Of a DNA stretch of 64,000 bases, positions 21,338 through 31,844 are shown in pieces. The position numbers and the translations under genes were made by a program. The DNA is from Candidula unifasciata. Lineage: Eukaryota; Mollusca; Gastropoda; Stylommatophora; Geomitridae. The notes beneath the pieces were generated by a model. The model had not been told where the DNA came from and ran no database searches. It was given only the letters and a program-made list of their open reading frames with translations. The first letter of the stretch is position 1; the number at the start of each line of letters is the position of its first letter. The stretch is from assembly GCA_905116865.2 (NCBI GenBank), contig CAJHNH020008432.1:496401-560400 (forward strand), written 5' to 3'.

Positions 21338-24300
21338 ATGCCTTCAAGGAAGCGGAAATGTGAACACAGCAACAGTGATGACACCCTTACCAAGAAGAGC
21401 AGGTCATCTGTTGTTTTGTTACAGGGATATAGGAATACATGGCTGAGTGGTTATAATACTAAGCTCTCTCACATGATACCTGGTTCTGATCCCCAGTTAG
21501 TGATGGTGATATTTTTCTATCAGGGGACACAAATAAAAATTCAAACCTGTTTAGTTCATGGTGATGGTAATAGACATGCAGCATTTACCCTTTGGCCCCA
21601 TGAGTGCTAAAAAAGGCCAAACTTAAATACGTACATGGATTCTTGCAGGATATGCACCTAATCCCGGTTCACGTATTCTTACACGTTATTTCATCTAACC
21701 TTGTGTCTTCTGTCTGCATTCTTTCATAAGTGGTCTTCAGAGCGTCTTCTTTGTCCAGTACCAGTGTACCTATAGCTATCACTTTTGTAGCCTGGAAATG
21801 TGCTCTTTTATTTCCTCACACTCCTGCATATCCCAAACAGTATATCCACATAAGTTCCTCTAATGTTGATGTGCTGATACTTTGGTATCCATTCATGCCA
21901 CATTTGTCCATTTTGAACCTTCTGCAGTACGGACTGAGAATCAGACACACAAATTCCTCTGGTAACTGTATTTTTTGCTGCCCACATTAGGGCTTCAATC
22001 ATTGCCTTCACACCTCTGTCCTCATGAAGTTGTAGATAAAAAAGCTCCTTTCTGTTGTGTTGTGATCTTTTCCTTTGCTCTAGCTGAAAATCCCCACTCA
22101 GACACTCCCACCAGCCATCCAGCATTTAATTATTGTTTTAAATTTAACTTCTAACATTTAGCTATTATTTTTCTTTCAATGTCTAACATCTGAGTATTGT
22201 TTTGTTTCAGATCCAACTTTTATGTCGTATTTTTGTTTCAATATCCAACATCTAAGTATTTTGTGTTTGTTTCAACATCCAACACTTGTTAGGTCTCACC
22301 CCCTGCCCTCTCCCCAGCCCCCACAAATATCCAACATTTAGGTATTGTTTTTGTTTAACATCCAACATTTCAGTATTGTTTTTTATTTCAACATCCAGCA
22401 TTTAAATACTGCTTTTGTTTTCAGCGTCCACCATTCACATATTGTATTGTTTAACAGTCAGACCATTTTGTGCTGATTTCAACAATGGTATGGAAACCCG
22501 ACCATTTAATATGCAGCAGCAGCACAAGCTACTAAGCGTAAAATTTCCTAGAAAAACTACAAAAGCCACACACACAAAAAATAAATCTGTGGTTGGTTCT
22601 GCAGCGTCCTGTGAAGCATATGCAACTATAACTTTTTTTGTTTGTTTGTTTCAACATACAATATTTAGGTCAAGAAGTGAGTCCTCTACAGAATTTAGCA
22701 GGAAACGATGTTTATCCTGGTTTCATGAATACACAGGTAAATTTACAAAAAATTTTTCTGCGCTGACATTGTTGAGTGAGTTGGGGAAGTTGGAAAGTTG
22801 GACTTTAGTTTTGTCTTAGCTTTGTTGTAACCATTGCTTCGGAATATGTATGTATGTGAGTTGTACCCCACTAGGACATGACACAAGCGATCAACACCAA
22901 GTGACACAAAGTGCCACAGTGCGGATGAGGATCAACCGTGGAGAGGTCCCAGAAATCCCTTTCAGCTATTAAGCCATATCTACGGCTAGGTCATATTTAG
23001 GCCCACATATATTCGGGGTCCCCGGCAAAAGCCAGAGTGGGGCTTCAAATAACAAAAAATTACGTCCCACATAGGGACGACTAACAATAACTTGCTTCAG
23101 AATATTCAAGAAAACTCAGTTTTAATGTTTAAAATTGATGCAGTGTTGTTCACTTGAGCTCTGAACAAAGCTGAGATCTGTAAAAGTAAAGAACCCACCA
23201 GGCATATGATGCTAGACTCATATTTCTGTAGTCCAGTCGGCATTTATTGTGTGATGTAGTCAGCCACCTTTACTTCCCAGGAAATCTCCTTGTGCACAAT
23301 TTAAGCTGAGCTGACCCTGGAAGTCTTTGTTAATTTTCGTTTGTTTCAAATCTGACTTGATGTGGATTCGAACATAGACCTTTTGGCCCGCAGGTGACCG
23401 TCTAACCCAGCGGTTCTCAATCTGCTGGTCGTGACCCTTTGTTGGGTCGAATGACCCTTTCACAGGATCACCTAAGACCATCAGAAAACATATACATTGA
23501 AGTAGAAGGAAAATAAATGTGTGGGGGGGGGGGGGGTCGCCACAACATGAGGGAACTGTATTAAAGGGTCATGGCATTAGGAAAGTTGAGAGCCATTGAT
23601 TTAGCCTGTTGAGTCAGTTATAGAAGTAACTTATGACTCTGTGGTGTTTCTGTAGCTTCAGAGTTCTTGAACAATGTGGTCGTCTACCCTTGCCTTCCCC
23701 AGCTCCAAATGAGGACACTCTTGGTCCTGAAGGGATGGAGAAGTTCTGTGAAGACATCGGTGTGGAACCAGAAAATGTAAGTTTACTCATAATTCTTCTT
23801 CTACCTTTTGTCTTCTACAAGGCTGTCAGGCATTCTCTAAAATATCTTCCTTTGCTATCTCTTGTGGTTCCTTAAATTTGTTCCTTTTGTTCTCACTGTG
23901 CCTATGATTCTGTTCTCCTTATGATTGTTTTGATTGTTTTCTGCTTCCATTGATTCAGGTTCTTCACTCTGTACAGCCTGCAGAATTGAGTACTAATAAT
24001 GACTTTAATGTTAGAGATATAATATTGGAATACCCCGGACCAAGGATAAACATAATTCTCAGATTTTGCAAGATCTGAACATTGTAGAGAACTGGCTCAA
24101 AAATAGCACCCAGTCTTGGTCCTATCTTGGAAACTGAAATACTTTGACCAGATCTTCTTCTTCTTATACTCCTCCTTCTTCTTCATGTTCACTGGCTGTA
24201 AGCTCTGACAGAAAGTTCTGGTTGTTTGTCCACATCTGCGCTGTAGTCTTGTTCCAGAACTAGTTTTGCATGCTCATCTATTTTGCAAATTTGGATTATT

Positions 24301-27300
24301 TGTGTGCACACTGTTGAATCCTCGCTTCTCAGGCAGATGCACTCCAACTTTGAAGAAAATACCCTTAATTAGTCGACTTTTGCATGCTTGTTAGGGAGCA
24401 GTGAATCTGTTCTCCCCTCCCCCTCCTTTCCCTCATTGGAGCCACGGAACCCACTGGAGGACTTGACCAAATTAAACTCAGCAATTGTTTAGAAAGAATG
24501 GTAATGGAAAGCAGGGTTTTGAGAAGAAGAGGTAGAAGCTGAACACAGGACGCAGAGACAAATCAGGCACTAAAATTTAAACGAGGCAGGGGTTGACCAG
24601 TACAAAGGTAGTCATAGGATATTAGTGACAACTCGCACATGAAAATATGTGGAACAGGCAGACTGACAAAGGGACAGAATATATTTCAATCACAGTGTGA
24701 TGAGAGGTATATTTTGCAAAGGACTTGCTATAGAATGATGAGACAAGAGTTTTTTTTAACTTTCAAATTGATCTTGGCTCCTAGGACGACCTAGCCTATA
24801 ATTTGGTCAGTTAATTTCTGGGGAAGTAAAGATGGTCAACATGATACTAATTACATCACCTGTCGAGTTCTAATTGGTCTCTAAAAGTATACATCTAACA
24901 TCATACTATTGAGGAGTGTCTGATGGGAAAAGGACTCTTTACTTACTCATATGATGATGATTAATGTCCATGATAAAGTGGTCAAACAGTTTCCTTCCTG
25001 CCCTGAGTCATGGGCTAGTTTTCAGACTCCCTATTTGGTTCGCAAGTGCAATTTTGGTCTATCTGGAAATTGTCCATGGAGCTTCAGAGTTTGTGCTTTG
25101 TGTGGCATGTTTAGTACTTGGCCAGCTAATTTGTGAAGAGAGAGAGGAAGCCAAGTGGGATAATATCTGATTTTTATGTACAGTACACCGTGTTAGTGGA
25201 TGTCTGTGGCTTAGGCATTGCAAACTGCTTCATAAAGCCGGGTAGCCGGCTTCGATCCCAGCTGCTGACGTTTTCTCTTGTGCTGGTTTCCACAGTGGTA
25301 CTGAGAGCAAATCAATCTGAAAGCAGTGGCAAACTACTGAATTTAAAATTTGCCTAGAAAAACCACAACAGCCAAAAAATGCTGGGGTTGGTTCTGCAAT
25401 GTCGTGTAAAGGATACACAACTAACTAACAACATGTAAGCATATTCCAGTGAATCAGGAAGTAAGGAAAAGACACTGGTGCTGTGTAGGACACATGTAGA
25501 GAAACCCTGAGAACAGTATAACTAGAAGTGCTTTACATGGGAACCCACATGGGGCATAGAAATAAGGGCAAACTAAAAACACACAGAGAAGGGAGCTAGA
25601 GAATGAAGTTAAAAAAATAGGGTGAACATAAGGTAAACTGGATGCAATAGCAAAGGGTAAGATGACTTGGCGTGTGTTGTTTGAGAGCCTATGGTCTATT
25701 GGGGATTAAAGGGCAGAGGACATTGTGTGAAATACATGTTGCATTTTGTAGAAGTTATCTAGATCTACATGAGTAACCACTCGTTAACAAAACAACGTCA
25801 TGTGTGTCGCTTTAAAACAACCGTAGCAACCCTTGCATTAAAATATTTTGTGTATATTTGAGCCTAAGGAACTGATTTTTATGCTTTTTTTTAATATTGG
25901 TCTAATTCTGTAGCAGGCACCTGATGAGGTGCATTAAAATTGATTTGGGTTTAACTGTGCAATTAGTTTTTCTAATGCTTTGGATAAACAAATATTTAGA
26001 TTACTCATTTTGACCAGTTGTTATTATTTCTAGATTGTCATGCTAGCTCTTGCATATAAACTCGGTGCCAAAAATATGGGATTTTTTACATTTGATGAGT
26101 GGATGAAAGGCATGACAGAGTTATGGTGAGTACGTTTTTTCATTAATTAAAAAAAAGGCTATCCGAATAACGGTCCCTAATTATCGAGGCGGAAAATATA
26201 CCCTAACAGGGCCTCAATTGCGACATATCTGTGGTCTTAAATTGCGCACTTCCGTCGTCTTGAATTGCGCACTTCTGTTGACTTCTGCCACCGCCGAGAG
26301 TATCCCCCACGCAGCGTGGATTGAGGCTAAACTAGATGACTTGGACTCACGAGGAGCAGCTACCTCATCTTCTGAAGCTTCTTTTATTTTATTTGCTCAT
26401 GAGTCCTAGCCATCTAGTTTAGCCCCAATCCATGCCGCGCGAGGGGCTTGGGGGATACTCTCGGCGGTGGCGGAAATTCGCAATTTGGCGGTGGCGTTAT
26501 AATCCCTGGAAGTGCGCAATTGATACTTGAGTGAGGCCCTGTTAAGGTATATTTTCCGCCTCAATAATTTGGGACCGTTATTCGGAGGATAGCCCAAAAA
26601 AAATCTCTAAGCAGAGTTGTTCCCTAGAAAAAAAGGTGTGGGGAAACAAAACAAAAGTATTTGAAAAAATAATATTTATATGCAAGGTTGTTCCCTAGGA
26701 AAAAAAACTGGTGAGGGAAACAAAAAAAGTATTTGAAAAACAATATTTGTAAGCAGGGTTGTTCCTTAGAAAAAAAAAGGTGAGGGAAACAAAACAGATT
26801 ATTTAAAAAAAAAAACTTTTAAGCAGGGTTGTTCCCAAGAAAAAACAGGTGAGTGAAACAAAACAAAGTGTTCCTTAGGAAAAGAAGATGAGGTAAACAA
26901 TATAAAGTATTTGAAATAAAAAAAAAGATGCTGATATTCACCACAAGGTGTCTGTTACAGGAGTGCTGAAAAAATTAATGCCTGAGACAAAGGTGCTGGT
27001 ACCGCATACTGCCAGAAAAAAAGTCCTTGTTATTTGTTTGAATTTCAAATAGGTAACAGGAAAAGTTCTGGGAAGTAAAGATGATTAGATTGTATTGACC
27101 ACGTTGTGCTTTAAATGCCAGCTTCGCTGTTTTGATGCCCCAACGTAGAGAAGACAAGAATAGCCCCACTGCCTCCTCTAACAAGTATATCGTAAGAGTC
27201 AACTGGTAATCTGGTAATTTTAATTTCAGCTTCATAGCAAACGGATCACCCCATCTTTGCTCCGCTCCTGTGCCAACGAAAAACACACAGAATGTTTATC

Positions 27301-30300
27301 ACAGTCCCTTGTGGAAAGCCAAACTACTGTGTCAGCAAATCGCCCCAACAACGACCTGACTGCCTTCATTAACGACTGTTCACCCAACAGCCATGCAGTT
27401 CTTTGGCACGAAGGAGACACCTTGAACTTGGGTTTGGACTGCCGAAGAGTCAACTAATTGGTGGCTTCCTTCAAAGTTTAAATGCATCTGCCTGAACGGT
27501 TGGGAGCCAACGGTCTGCATAAAAATAAACCAGATCTGTAAAACGGATGTGCACGCAACACTCAGTCTCTGGAACAAAACTTAAATCTAGAGCTGACAAA
27601 AAACCAGAACTTTCCACTGCAGTTTACCGGTAAGCGCAAAGAAGAAGAAGAATTCTCAGACCTTGATGATTGAGTTTAACATGTATCCCTTGCCAGATTA
27701 TTTATTAGTTTCAAACTACTTCACTACAGATCTGACTCCACAGAGAAACTCCAAAATAAAATGGAATACCTCAGGTCCTTAATTAATGATCCAGCTGCCT
27801 TCAAGAACATCTACAGGTTTGCCTTTGACTTTGCAAGGGTAAGCTGGGATTAGAAGTCACCTTTTCTTTTCATAAATGTAAGTTAATAAAAAAGATAAGC
27901 TTATTTAAAAAACAAACATGAATGTAAATATAAAAAAAGCATGTTTATAAAAAGATAAGTTTATAAAATTAAAAAGATAAGTTTAATTTAAATTTAAAAA
28001 AAAAAGGATATTTAGAAGGTCGTTTTTTGAAACACTTCAGCCAAATAAAATGCCATCATGGATTGGAGAGGACAGTGGTGGAGGATTGGGTTATGAGAGG
28101 AAGGGCAGGGGTTGACCAGCACCTAGGTGGACACAGGATATTGATGACTCTGGATTTAAAAGCTCTCTGGGCACTTCACACATTGGGGTAAAAAGAAATG
28201 AAAGAACACAGACTAGCCCTGCCTGCAGTGAGTGGTTAGTGGAGGAAAAAGCAGGGATTTTTTCTAGAAAAAAGTTGCTCAACATGAAGTATCTAAATCA
28301 AGGTTCCAGAACTCACTAAAAATAAGAAATGTTTTGACAATAAGTAGTCTTTGTAGTATATGTAAACTAGAGTTTATAGGTATGTCTGTTACCATATATT
28401 TATTGTATATGTAATTCTAAAATGCATATTGTTACACTTGTTTCCGCCTTGCCCTTTGATTCACTTTAGGACAAAGATCAGAGATGTTTGGATATGGACA
28501 CGGCTAAAGCCATGCTTTCATTGGTGCTCGGCAAGAACTGGTCTCTATTCTCTCATTTTCATCAATTTTTGGAGGTATGTTTCTCATTGACCTTGCAACA
28601 GATTTATTAAGTTACTGTTCTTACACATAAATATCGACTTTATTGCGCTGGGTTTAATCCTGTATGGCTTTGTCCTTCTCTGCAGAACAGCGAGCCAATT
28701 ACTGAATGTCACTCACAGCATGAAAATCATTGCTCCAGCAACAATCTCTGTAAGGCAGCTATGAAAGAAACAGTTTGATGTGTGTTTACAACCAGTGTGT
28801 TTACAACCAGTATGCTACTAGAGCAGTGGTTTTTATAATTTTTCAGGTGGTATATGGCAAGATCCCTTTCCTACCCTCCCTCCCAACTTCAAAAATAATG
28901 TGATTGAAAGTGGGCGAAAAAATTTGTTTTAATATAACAGATATTATAAGTACAAATACACTTTCAAAATTGCTTGATGTGCCTAGATTTATAATTGCGG
29001 CTATCCTTCGAATAACGGCCACATATTATGGCGGCCAAAAACAGGGCCTAAGTAATGTGTAAATTGCGGACTTCCGGCGACTATACCGCGACCGCCGAGA
29101 GTATCTCTCACGTCGCTACGCGTGGCATGGATTGGGGCTAAACTAGATAGCTGGGACTCACGAGCAAAGCTGCAGGAGATGCGGAGGCTGCTGCTTGTGA
29201 GTCCCAGCCATCTAGTTTAGCCCTAATCCACGCCGCATGTAGCGGCGTGGGAGATACTCTCGGTGGTGGCAGTAGTCGCCGGAAGTGCGCAATTTAAGTC
29301 GCCGGAAGTCTGCAATTTACATGTGACTGAGGCCCTGTTAGTGTGCTTTTGTGGCCGCCATCAAATGTGGCCGTTATTCGGAGGATATCCAAACTACTGT
29401 ACTAGAGCAGTTAATGTCTACACCTTATGACATTTGCCACAGGAAGTGGAACATCTATGGATATGCATGGTGTGCTATAATGTTAATTTCTGAAATCAAT
29501 TGATGTTCGGCTTTTCAGATGTTTTCAGCAAAGCAGGTACAACAAAATAAGCAAAATAACTAATGTTTGATGTATTTTTGTAATATGTACTTTCAGAAAA
29601 GCTTTCCAGGATAATTAATGCTATGTTTAAATGTACTTTCAGAAAAGCAAGTACAAAGAAATCCAGGATCAATAATATTATGTTTAGTATGCACTTCCAG
29701 CAAAGCAAGTACACAGCCATCCATGATAATTGCTATGTATAATATGTACTTTCAGCAAAGCAAGTACAAAGCAATAAATAAGGACCAGTGGTGTAGTATT
29801 CTGGAGTTCAGCAGATCAGTACGGCCCAACCTGGTCAACTATGATGAAGATGGAGCATGTAAGTGGGGCATAGTCGTCATCCTCCTCCTTGCCATTATGC
29901 ATAAGAAAAGGTACACAATCTATTCTGTACTATCCTTTCAATATCATGAATGGAATCCAGTCCAGATCTGTTACCTCTCTTTGCAGCCTTTGTCTTAGGG
30001 TTTCTTTTAAATGTCATTCCATTTGTTTCTCATTTCAATACCTGTTTTGGTGATTCTCTGACCATTTCTCAGGATGTGCCCAATACATTGCCATTTTTTT
30101 GTCTCATATGTATATATGCTGTTTATAATGAAACAATTTTGGTGTATACTACAGAAGCCCTTTGGCCGGGGGGGGGGGGGGGGGGGGGGGGGTGTTGAGC
30201 TGACCGGCTATCCTCCGAACAACAGTCCCAAATTATCAAGGCAAAAAAAACCTACCCTAACAGGGCCTCAGTCATATGTAAATTGTGGACTTTTTTCCGG

Positions 30301-31686
30301 CAAATTTACTGCATACTTTGGGGAACACTCCTTCGAATAACGGTCCCAAATCATTGAGGGTGTCAACAGCTCCGACAATGAGTGCTAGTTTTAACTTCTC
30401 CACTGGACCCTAGGTTTAGGGTTAGGGCTAGGAGTATTGCAGTTACGACACCGCCACCAGAATCTGTCACAACAGTGGAACCGCGACACTATCGATTGAA
30501 GGGTTATGGATGGAACTTAGGGGACGTGACGTTACCATGGCGGCACTAGTCGCGTGTTGTTTACTGAATATTTAGCGCAGTTTCCTGGTGGCATAGTCAC
30601 AAACATTGAGGCCCTGTTGAGGATTTTTTTTTTAGTCTTGATATTTTGGGACCCATATTCGGAGGATAGCTGACTGAATCATTGCCGGCCACTTCACTCT
30701 TTCTGTCCCAAACAGCGCACTACATGTGACGGCACAAGTCAAAATGTGATTATGCTTGTAGGTGATATGTTTAGACAGGCCATAGTAAAACACTAAACAA
30801 CACTACTTTAAGTGTTGTGTTTTTAGCTCCTGTGGATGTAGTATTCTTCATCTTCTGCCTTTCTAGCCCCCAATGAAGCATAGGCCCTCAACCAACTCAC
30901 GCCAAGTTGTTCTATCCTTTGCTACCGCATGCAGCTCTTCTCATCTTTTCAACTTCACTCTCTAGTTTCCTTCTCAATATGTTTTGGTCTTTGTTTATTC
31001 CTCTGCACCCGAGGGTTCCAGGGCAGAGACTTTCTAGTTATATTGTTCTCAGGTTTTCTCAAAGTGTGTCCTATCCAACACCAGCCTCATTTCTTCACCT
31101 CTTGGTTCCCTGGAACTTGCTTAGTTATCTCCCAGATCTCTACATTAGTGATGTTTATGCCCATGATTTGTTTTAGTGCCATTGTTGTCTTATTTTGGCA
31201 TCATCTATGACCTTCTGAGACCCGTAAAAACTAATTAGAGTTTTGCTGAAATCCAATGTATTGGGCAGAAAAGCGCAGATATTGCAGCCAAGCGGTAAAC
31301 CACAATACACCAAGACAACCGCCCTTTACAGGGTGACTGAAGAAGAAGACTAGAACCTTAGGACAAGGTTGTCATGTCATGACTGGCTGCTCCCTCTCCC
31401 TCTCTTACTGTGATGGTTGCACCTGGTAATAATTTGCACTCATAATCCCAGTAATTAGTCTTTTAAACAGATTATGACTTTCATTTTTACACCTGACTCT
31501 GTTTTCTCCACTGTTTGCATCTTTCAGGGGTCCATAATTTTGTCATAAGACACAATGATGTTCTTATCGAAGGATTAATATAATATCCCTTTGTGTTTGT
31601 ACTTCGCAGGGCCAGTAATGCTTGATGAGTTTGTAGAGTGGTTAAGGAAGCAACGAGGAATCCACAGTAATGAAACCACAGTTTGA
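21338..31686 (+). CDS. DCN1-like protein (DCUN1D4/5-like), eight coding exons
   Basis: Exons 21338-21402, 22669-22736, 23703-23776, 26034-26125, 27730- (or 27709-)27838, 28470-28574, 29756-29858 and 31610-31686 (TGA). Visible motifs in order: a basic N-terminus [93 protein letters not shown] and [18 protein letters not shown]. These track the whole PONY (DCN1) domain of vertebrate DCUN1D4 and DCUN1D5 almost residue for residue. Known family role: co-E3 factors that bind a cullin and the N-acetylated NEDD8-conjugating E2 and speed cullin neddylation; DCNL4/5 carry a nuclear-localising basic N-terminus like this one. Length would be about 230-237 aa, as in DCUN1D5 (237). Oddity: exon 4 ends TG and exon 5, at the expected acceptor 27730, begins with A, giving TGA. 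An acceptor at 27709 restores the frame with seven extra residues. All other junctions fit in phase. Confidence 0.9.
21437..21620 (+). mobile_element. tRNA-derived SINE (family E)
   Basis: A box TGGCTGAGTGG at 21441 and B box GGTTCTGATCCCC at 21482 give a tRNA-Ser/Leu-like head. It follows the donor of DCUN1D exon 1 by about 35 bp. No tRNA fold closes, so this is not a tRNA gene. Confidence 0.55.
21740..22120 (-). pseudogene. LINE RNase H fragment in DCUN1D intron 1
   Basis: Minus strand reads [40 protein letters not shown] and, after a frameshift, YCLGYAGV with [11 protein letters not shown]. These are the E, D and GNxxA parts of LINE RNase H. The 1975-2130 fragment is the same family on the other strand. 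Confidence 0.6.
22125..22440. repeat. About 40-bp degenerate tandem repeat
   Basis: Eight or so units built on ACATCCAACATTTAAGTATT followed by GTTTTTGTTTC, interrupted by a C-rich patch near 22300. Confidence 0.75.
22495..22640 (+). mobile_element. SINE family C, 3' part
   Basis: AAAATTTCCTAGAAAAACTACAA, the GTTGGTTCTGCA word and CCTGTGAAGCATATGCAACTA match the 3' halves of 25190-25435 and 61667-61880. The tRNA-like head is missing or too diverged. Confidence 0.55.
22840..23160. other. Intron sequence, nothing recognised
   Basis: Between DCUN1D exons 2 and 3; moderately GC-rich, with no frame, repeat or RNA motif I can name. Confidence 0.35.
23165..23625 (-). mobile_element. tRNA-derived SINE (family B) interrupted by a hAT MITE
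   Basis: Plus strand carries GTAAAGAACCC, CACCTTTACTTCCCAGGAAA and GATGTGGATTCGAACATAGACC (reverse B box), the family-B order. The tRNA-like 5' end is split at about 23407 by the MITE and seems to resume with TAGCCTGTTGAGTCAG at 23602. Confidence 0.6.
23408..23598 (+). mobile_element. SPIN-like hAT MITE, copy 2
   Basis: Starts CAGCGGTTCTCAATCTGCTG and ends GTTGAGAGCCATTG, hAT-type inverted termini. Within it are GGGTCGAATGACCCTTTCAC, CCTAAGACCATCAGAAAACA and TCGCCACAACATGAGGGAAC, which I know from the SPIN family and its relatives. Flanks GTCTAACC and ATTTAGCC agree at 5 of 8 positions, compatible with an aged 8-bp target duplication. Confidence 0.75.
24165..24465 (-). mobile_element. SINE family A in DCUN1D intron 3
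   Basis: Reverse copy: (TTC)n, CTGACAGAAAGTTCTGGTTG, CTCAGGCAGATGCACTCC, CTTTGAAGAAAATACCCT, CATGCTTGTTAGGGAGCAGT and GGAACCCACTGGAGGACTTG in order. Confidence 0.75.
24466..24739. other. Intron sequence with a shared repeat
   Basis: GGCAGGGGTTGACCAGTAC and CATAGGATATTAGTGAC near 24590-24630 recur at 28106-28150. No gene seen. Confidence 0.35.
24740..24960 (+). mobile_element. SINE family B, body only
   Basis: GATCTTGGCTCCTAGGACGA, GGGGAAGTAAAGATGGTCAA, CACCTGTCGAGTTCTAATTG and GGACTCTTTACTTACTC match the body of the SINE at 34838-35116. The tRNA head is not seen. Confidence 0.6.
25190..25435 (+). mobile_element. tRNA-derived SINE (family C)
   Basis: A-box-like TGGCTTAGGCATTGC and B-box-like CCGGCTTCGATCCCAGC, then GTGGTACTGAGAGC, AAATTTGCCTAGAAAAACCA and GATACACAACTAAC. 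A well-matched copy lies at 61667-61880. Confidence 0.75.
25455..25735 (+). pseudogene. RTE-like LINE 3'-end fragment
   Basis: Translation across frames gives KRRWCWVGHMxRx[28 protein letters not shown] and a [13 protein letters not shown] tail. This is the RRWxWIGHVLR...GRPKTTWRR C-terminus common to RTE-type LINEs. The same tail is seen at 54870-55040. Confidence 0.6.
25750..26033. other. Intron sequence, nothing recognised
   Basis: AT-rich stretch up to the acceptor TTATTATTTCTAG at 26021-26033 of DCUN1D exon 4. Confidence 0.4.
26157..26594. mobile_element. Foldback MITE, copy 2
   Basis: GGCTATCCGAATAACGGTCC at the left pairs with GGACCGTTATTCGGAGGATA at the right. CCTAACAGGGCCTCA pairs with TGAGGCCCTGTTAAGG further in, and GCTAAACTAGATGACTTGGA with the ATCTAGTTTAGCCCC region at the centre. 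Starts 31 bp after the exon 4 donor. Confidence 0.85.
26600..26935. repeat. About 70-bp A-rich minisatellite, five units
   Basis: Units of AGCAGGGTTGTTCCCTAGAA, then an A run, GGTGAGGGAAACAAAAC and AGTATTTGAAAA. Confidence 0.85.
27110..27650 (+). mobile_element. SINE family A, long copy in DCUN1D intron 4
   Basis: Ends CCAGAACTTTCCACTGC...AAAGAAGAAGAAGAA and carries GCATCTGCCTGAACGG, CCAACGGTCTGC and CGGATGTGCACGC. The 5' part (GCTTCATAGCAAACGGATCA, GCTCCGCTCCTGTGCC) matches a fragment near 21160-21200, so the full element is longer than the other copies. It ends about 60 bp before the expected exon 5 acceptor region. Confidence 0.65.
28060..28310. other. Intron sequence with a shared repeat
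   Basis: GGCAGGGGTTGACCAGCACC at 28106 repeats 24590; otherwise nothing recognised. A-rich runs precede it at 27880-28010. Confidence 0.35.
28824..29399. mobile_element. hAT-type MITE with perfect 8-bp TSD, host of a foldback element
   Basis: Flanked by TACTAGAG at 28816-28823 and 29400-29407. Termini CAGTGGTTTTTATA and TATCCAAACTACTG are imperfect inverted repeats. A foldback MITE (28999-29390) occupies most of the right part, ending nine bases before the terminus. No transposase. Confidence 0.75.
28999..29390. mobile_element. Foldback MITE, copy 3, nested
   Basis: Arms GGCTATCCTTCGAATAACGG and CCGTTATTCGGAGGATATCC. Inner arms GGGGCTAAACTAGATAGCTG and CAGCCATCTAGTTTAGCCCT flank a short centre with GAGACTCACGAGC-like words. 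Confidence 0.85.
29515..29755 (+). repeat. Four decoy copies of the DCUN1D exon 7 start
   Basis: Acceptor-like AGs at 29527-29528, 29595-29596, 29641-29642 and 29699-29700 are each followed by a version of CAAAGCAAGTACAAAG, the sequence that begins the true exon at 29756. Spacing is 68, 46, 58 and 55 bp. The third and fourth copies run into in-frame stops within about 15 codons. Confidence 0.85.
29930..30130 (-). pseudogene. LINE-like fragment, copy 1
   Basis: ATGGAATCCAGTCCAGATCT, CTTAGGGTTTCTTTTAAATG and CAGGATGTGCCCAATACATTG recur in similar order at 36045-36215. The word order resembles the antisense of an RTE-type C-terminal region (GHILR-like), but no frame is intact. Confidence 0.3.
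30168..30192. repeat. G homopolymer
   Basis: About 23 consecutive G next to the foldback element at 30206. Confidence 0.9.
30206..30670. mobile_element. Foldback MITE, copy 4
   Basis: Left arm GGCTATCCTCCGAACAACAG then CCTAACAGGGCCTCAGTCAT; right arm ATTGAGGCCCTGTTGAGG then TATTCGGAGGATAGC. The centre differs from the other copies, with TAGGTTTAGGGTTAGGG at about 30410. Confidence 0.75.
30840..31355. mobile_element. Old LINE/SINE-derived sequence with GAA tail
   Basis: 31230-31355 matches SINE family F (see 9430-9545) and ends GGTGACTGAAGAAGAAGAC. 30840-31220 is pyrimidine-rich and may be antisense LINE, but I cannot assign it. Confidence 0.35.
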
Positions 31687-31844
31687 GATTTGTCCACATG
31701 CATGTGTTTTTGACCACTACTGGTGTAATCGGCTGCTGATTGTATGCATGACAATAATCAACAAATGCAAATGGAGAAAGGAAAAGCTTGAGAACAAGAT
31801 ACTCTTATCTAGTTACTTTTTGCTGAAACTTTTTTTTTTTTAAA

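Noticed and set aside
21437..21500. tRNA-Ser/Leu gene
   Set aside because: Head of a SINE; no closed cloverleaf.
30400..30425. Telomere-like TTAGGG words
   Set aside because: Only two imperfect copies inside a foldback MITE; not an interstitial telomere.
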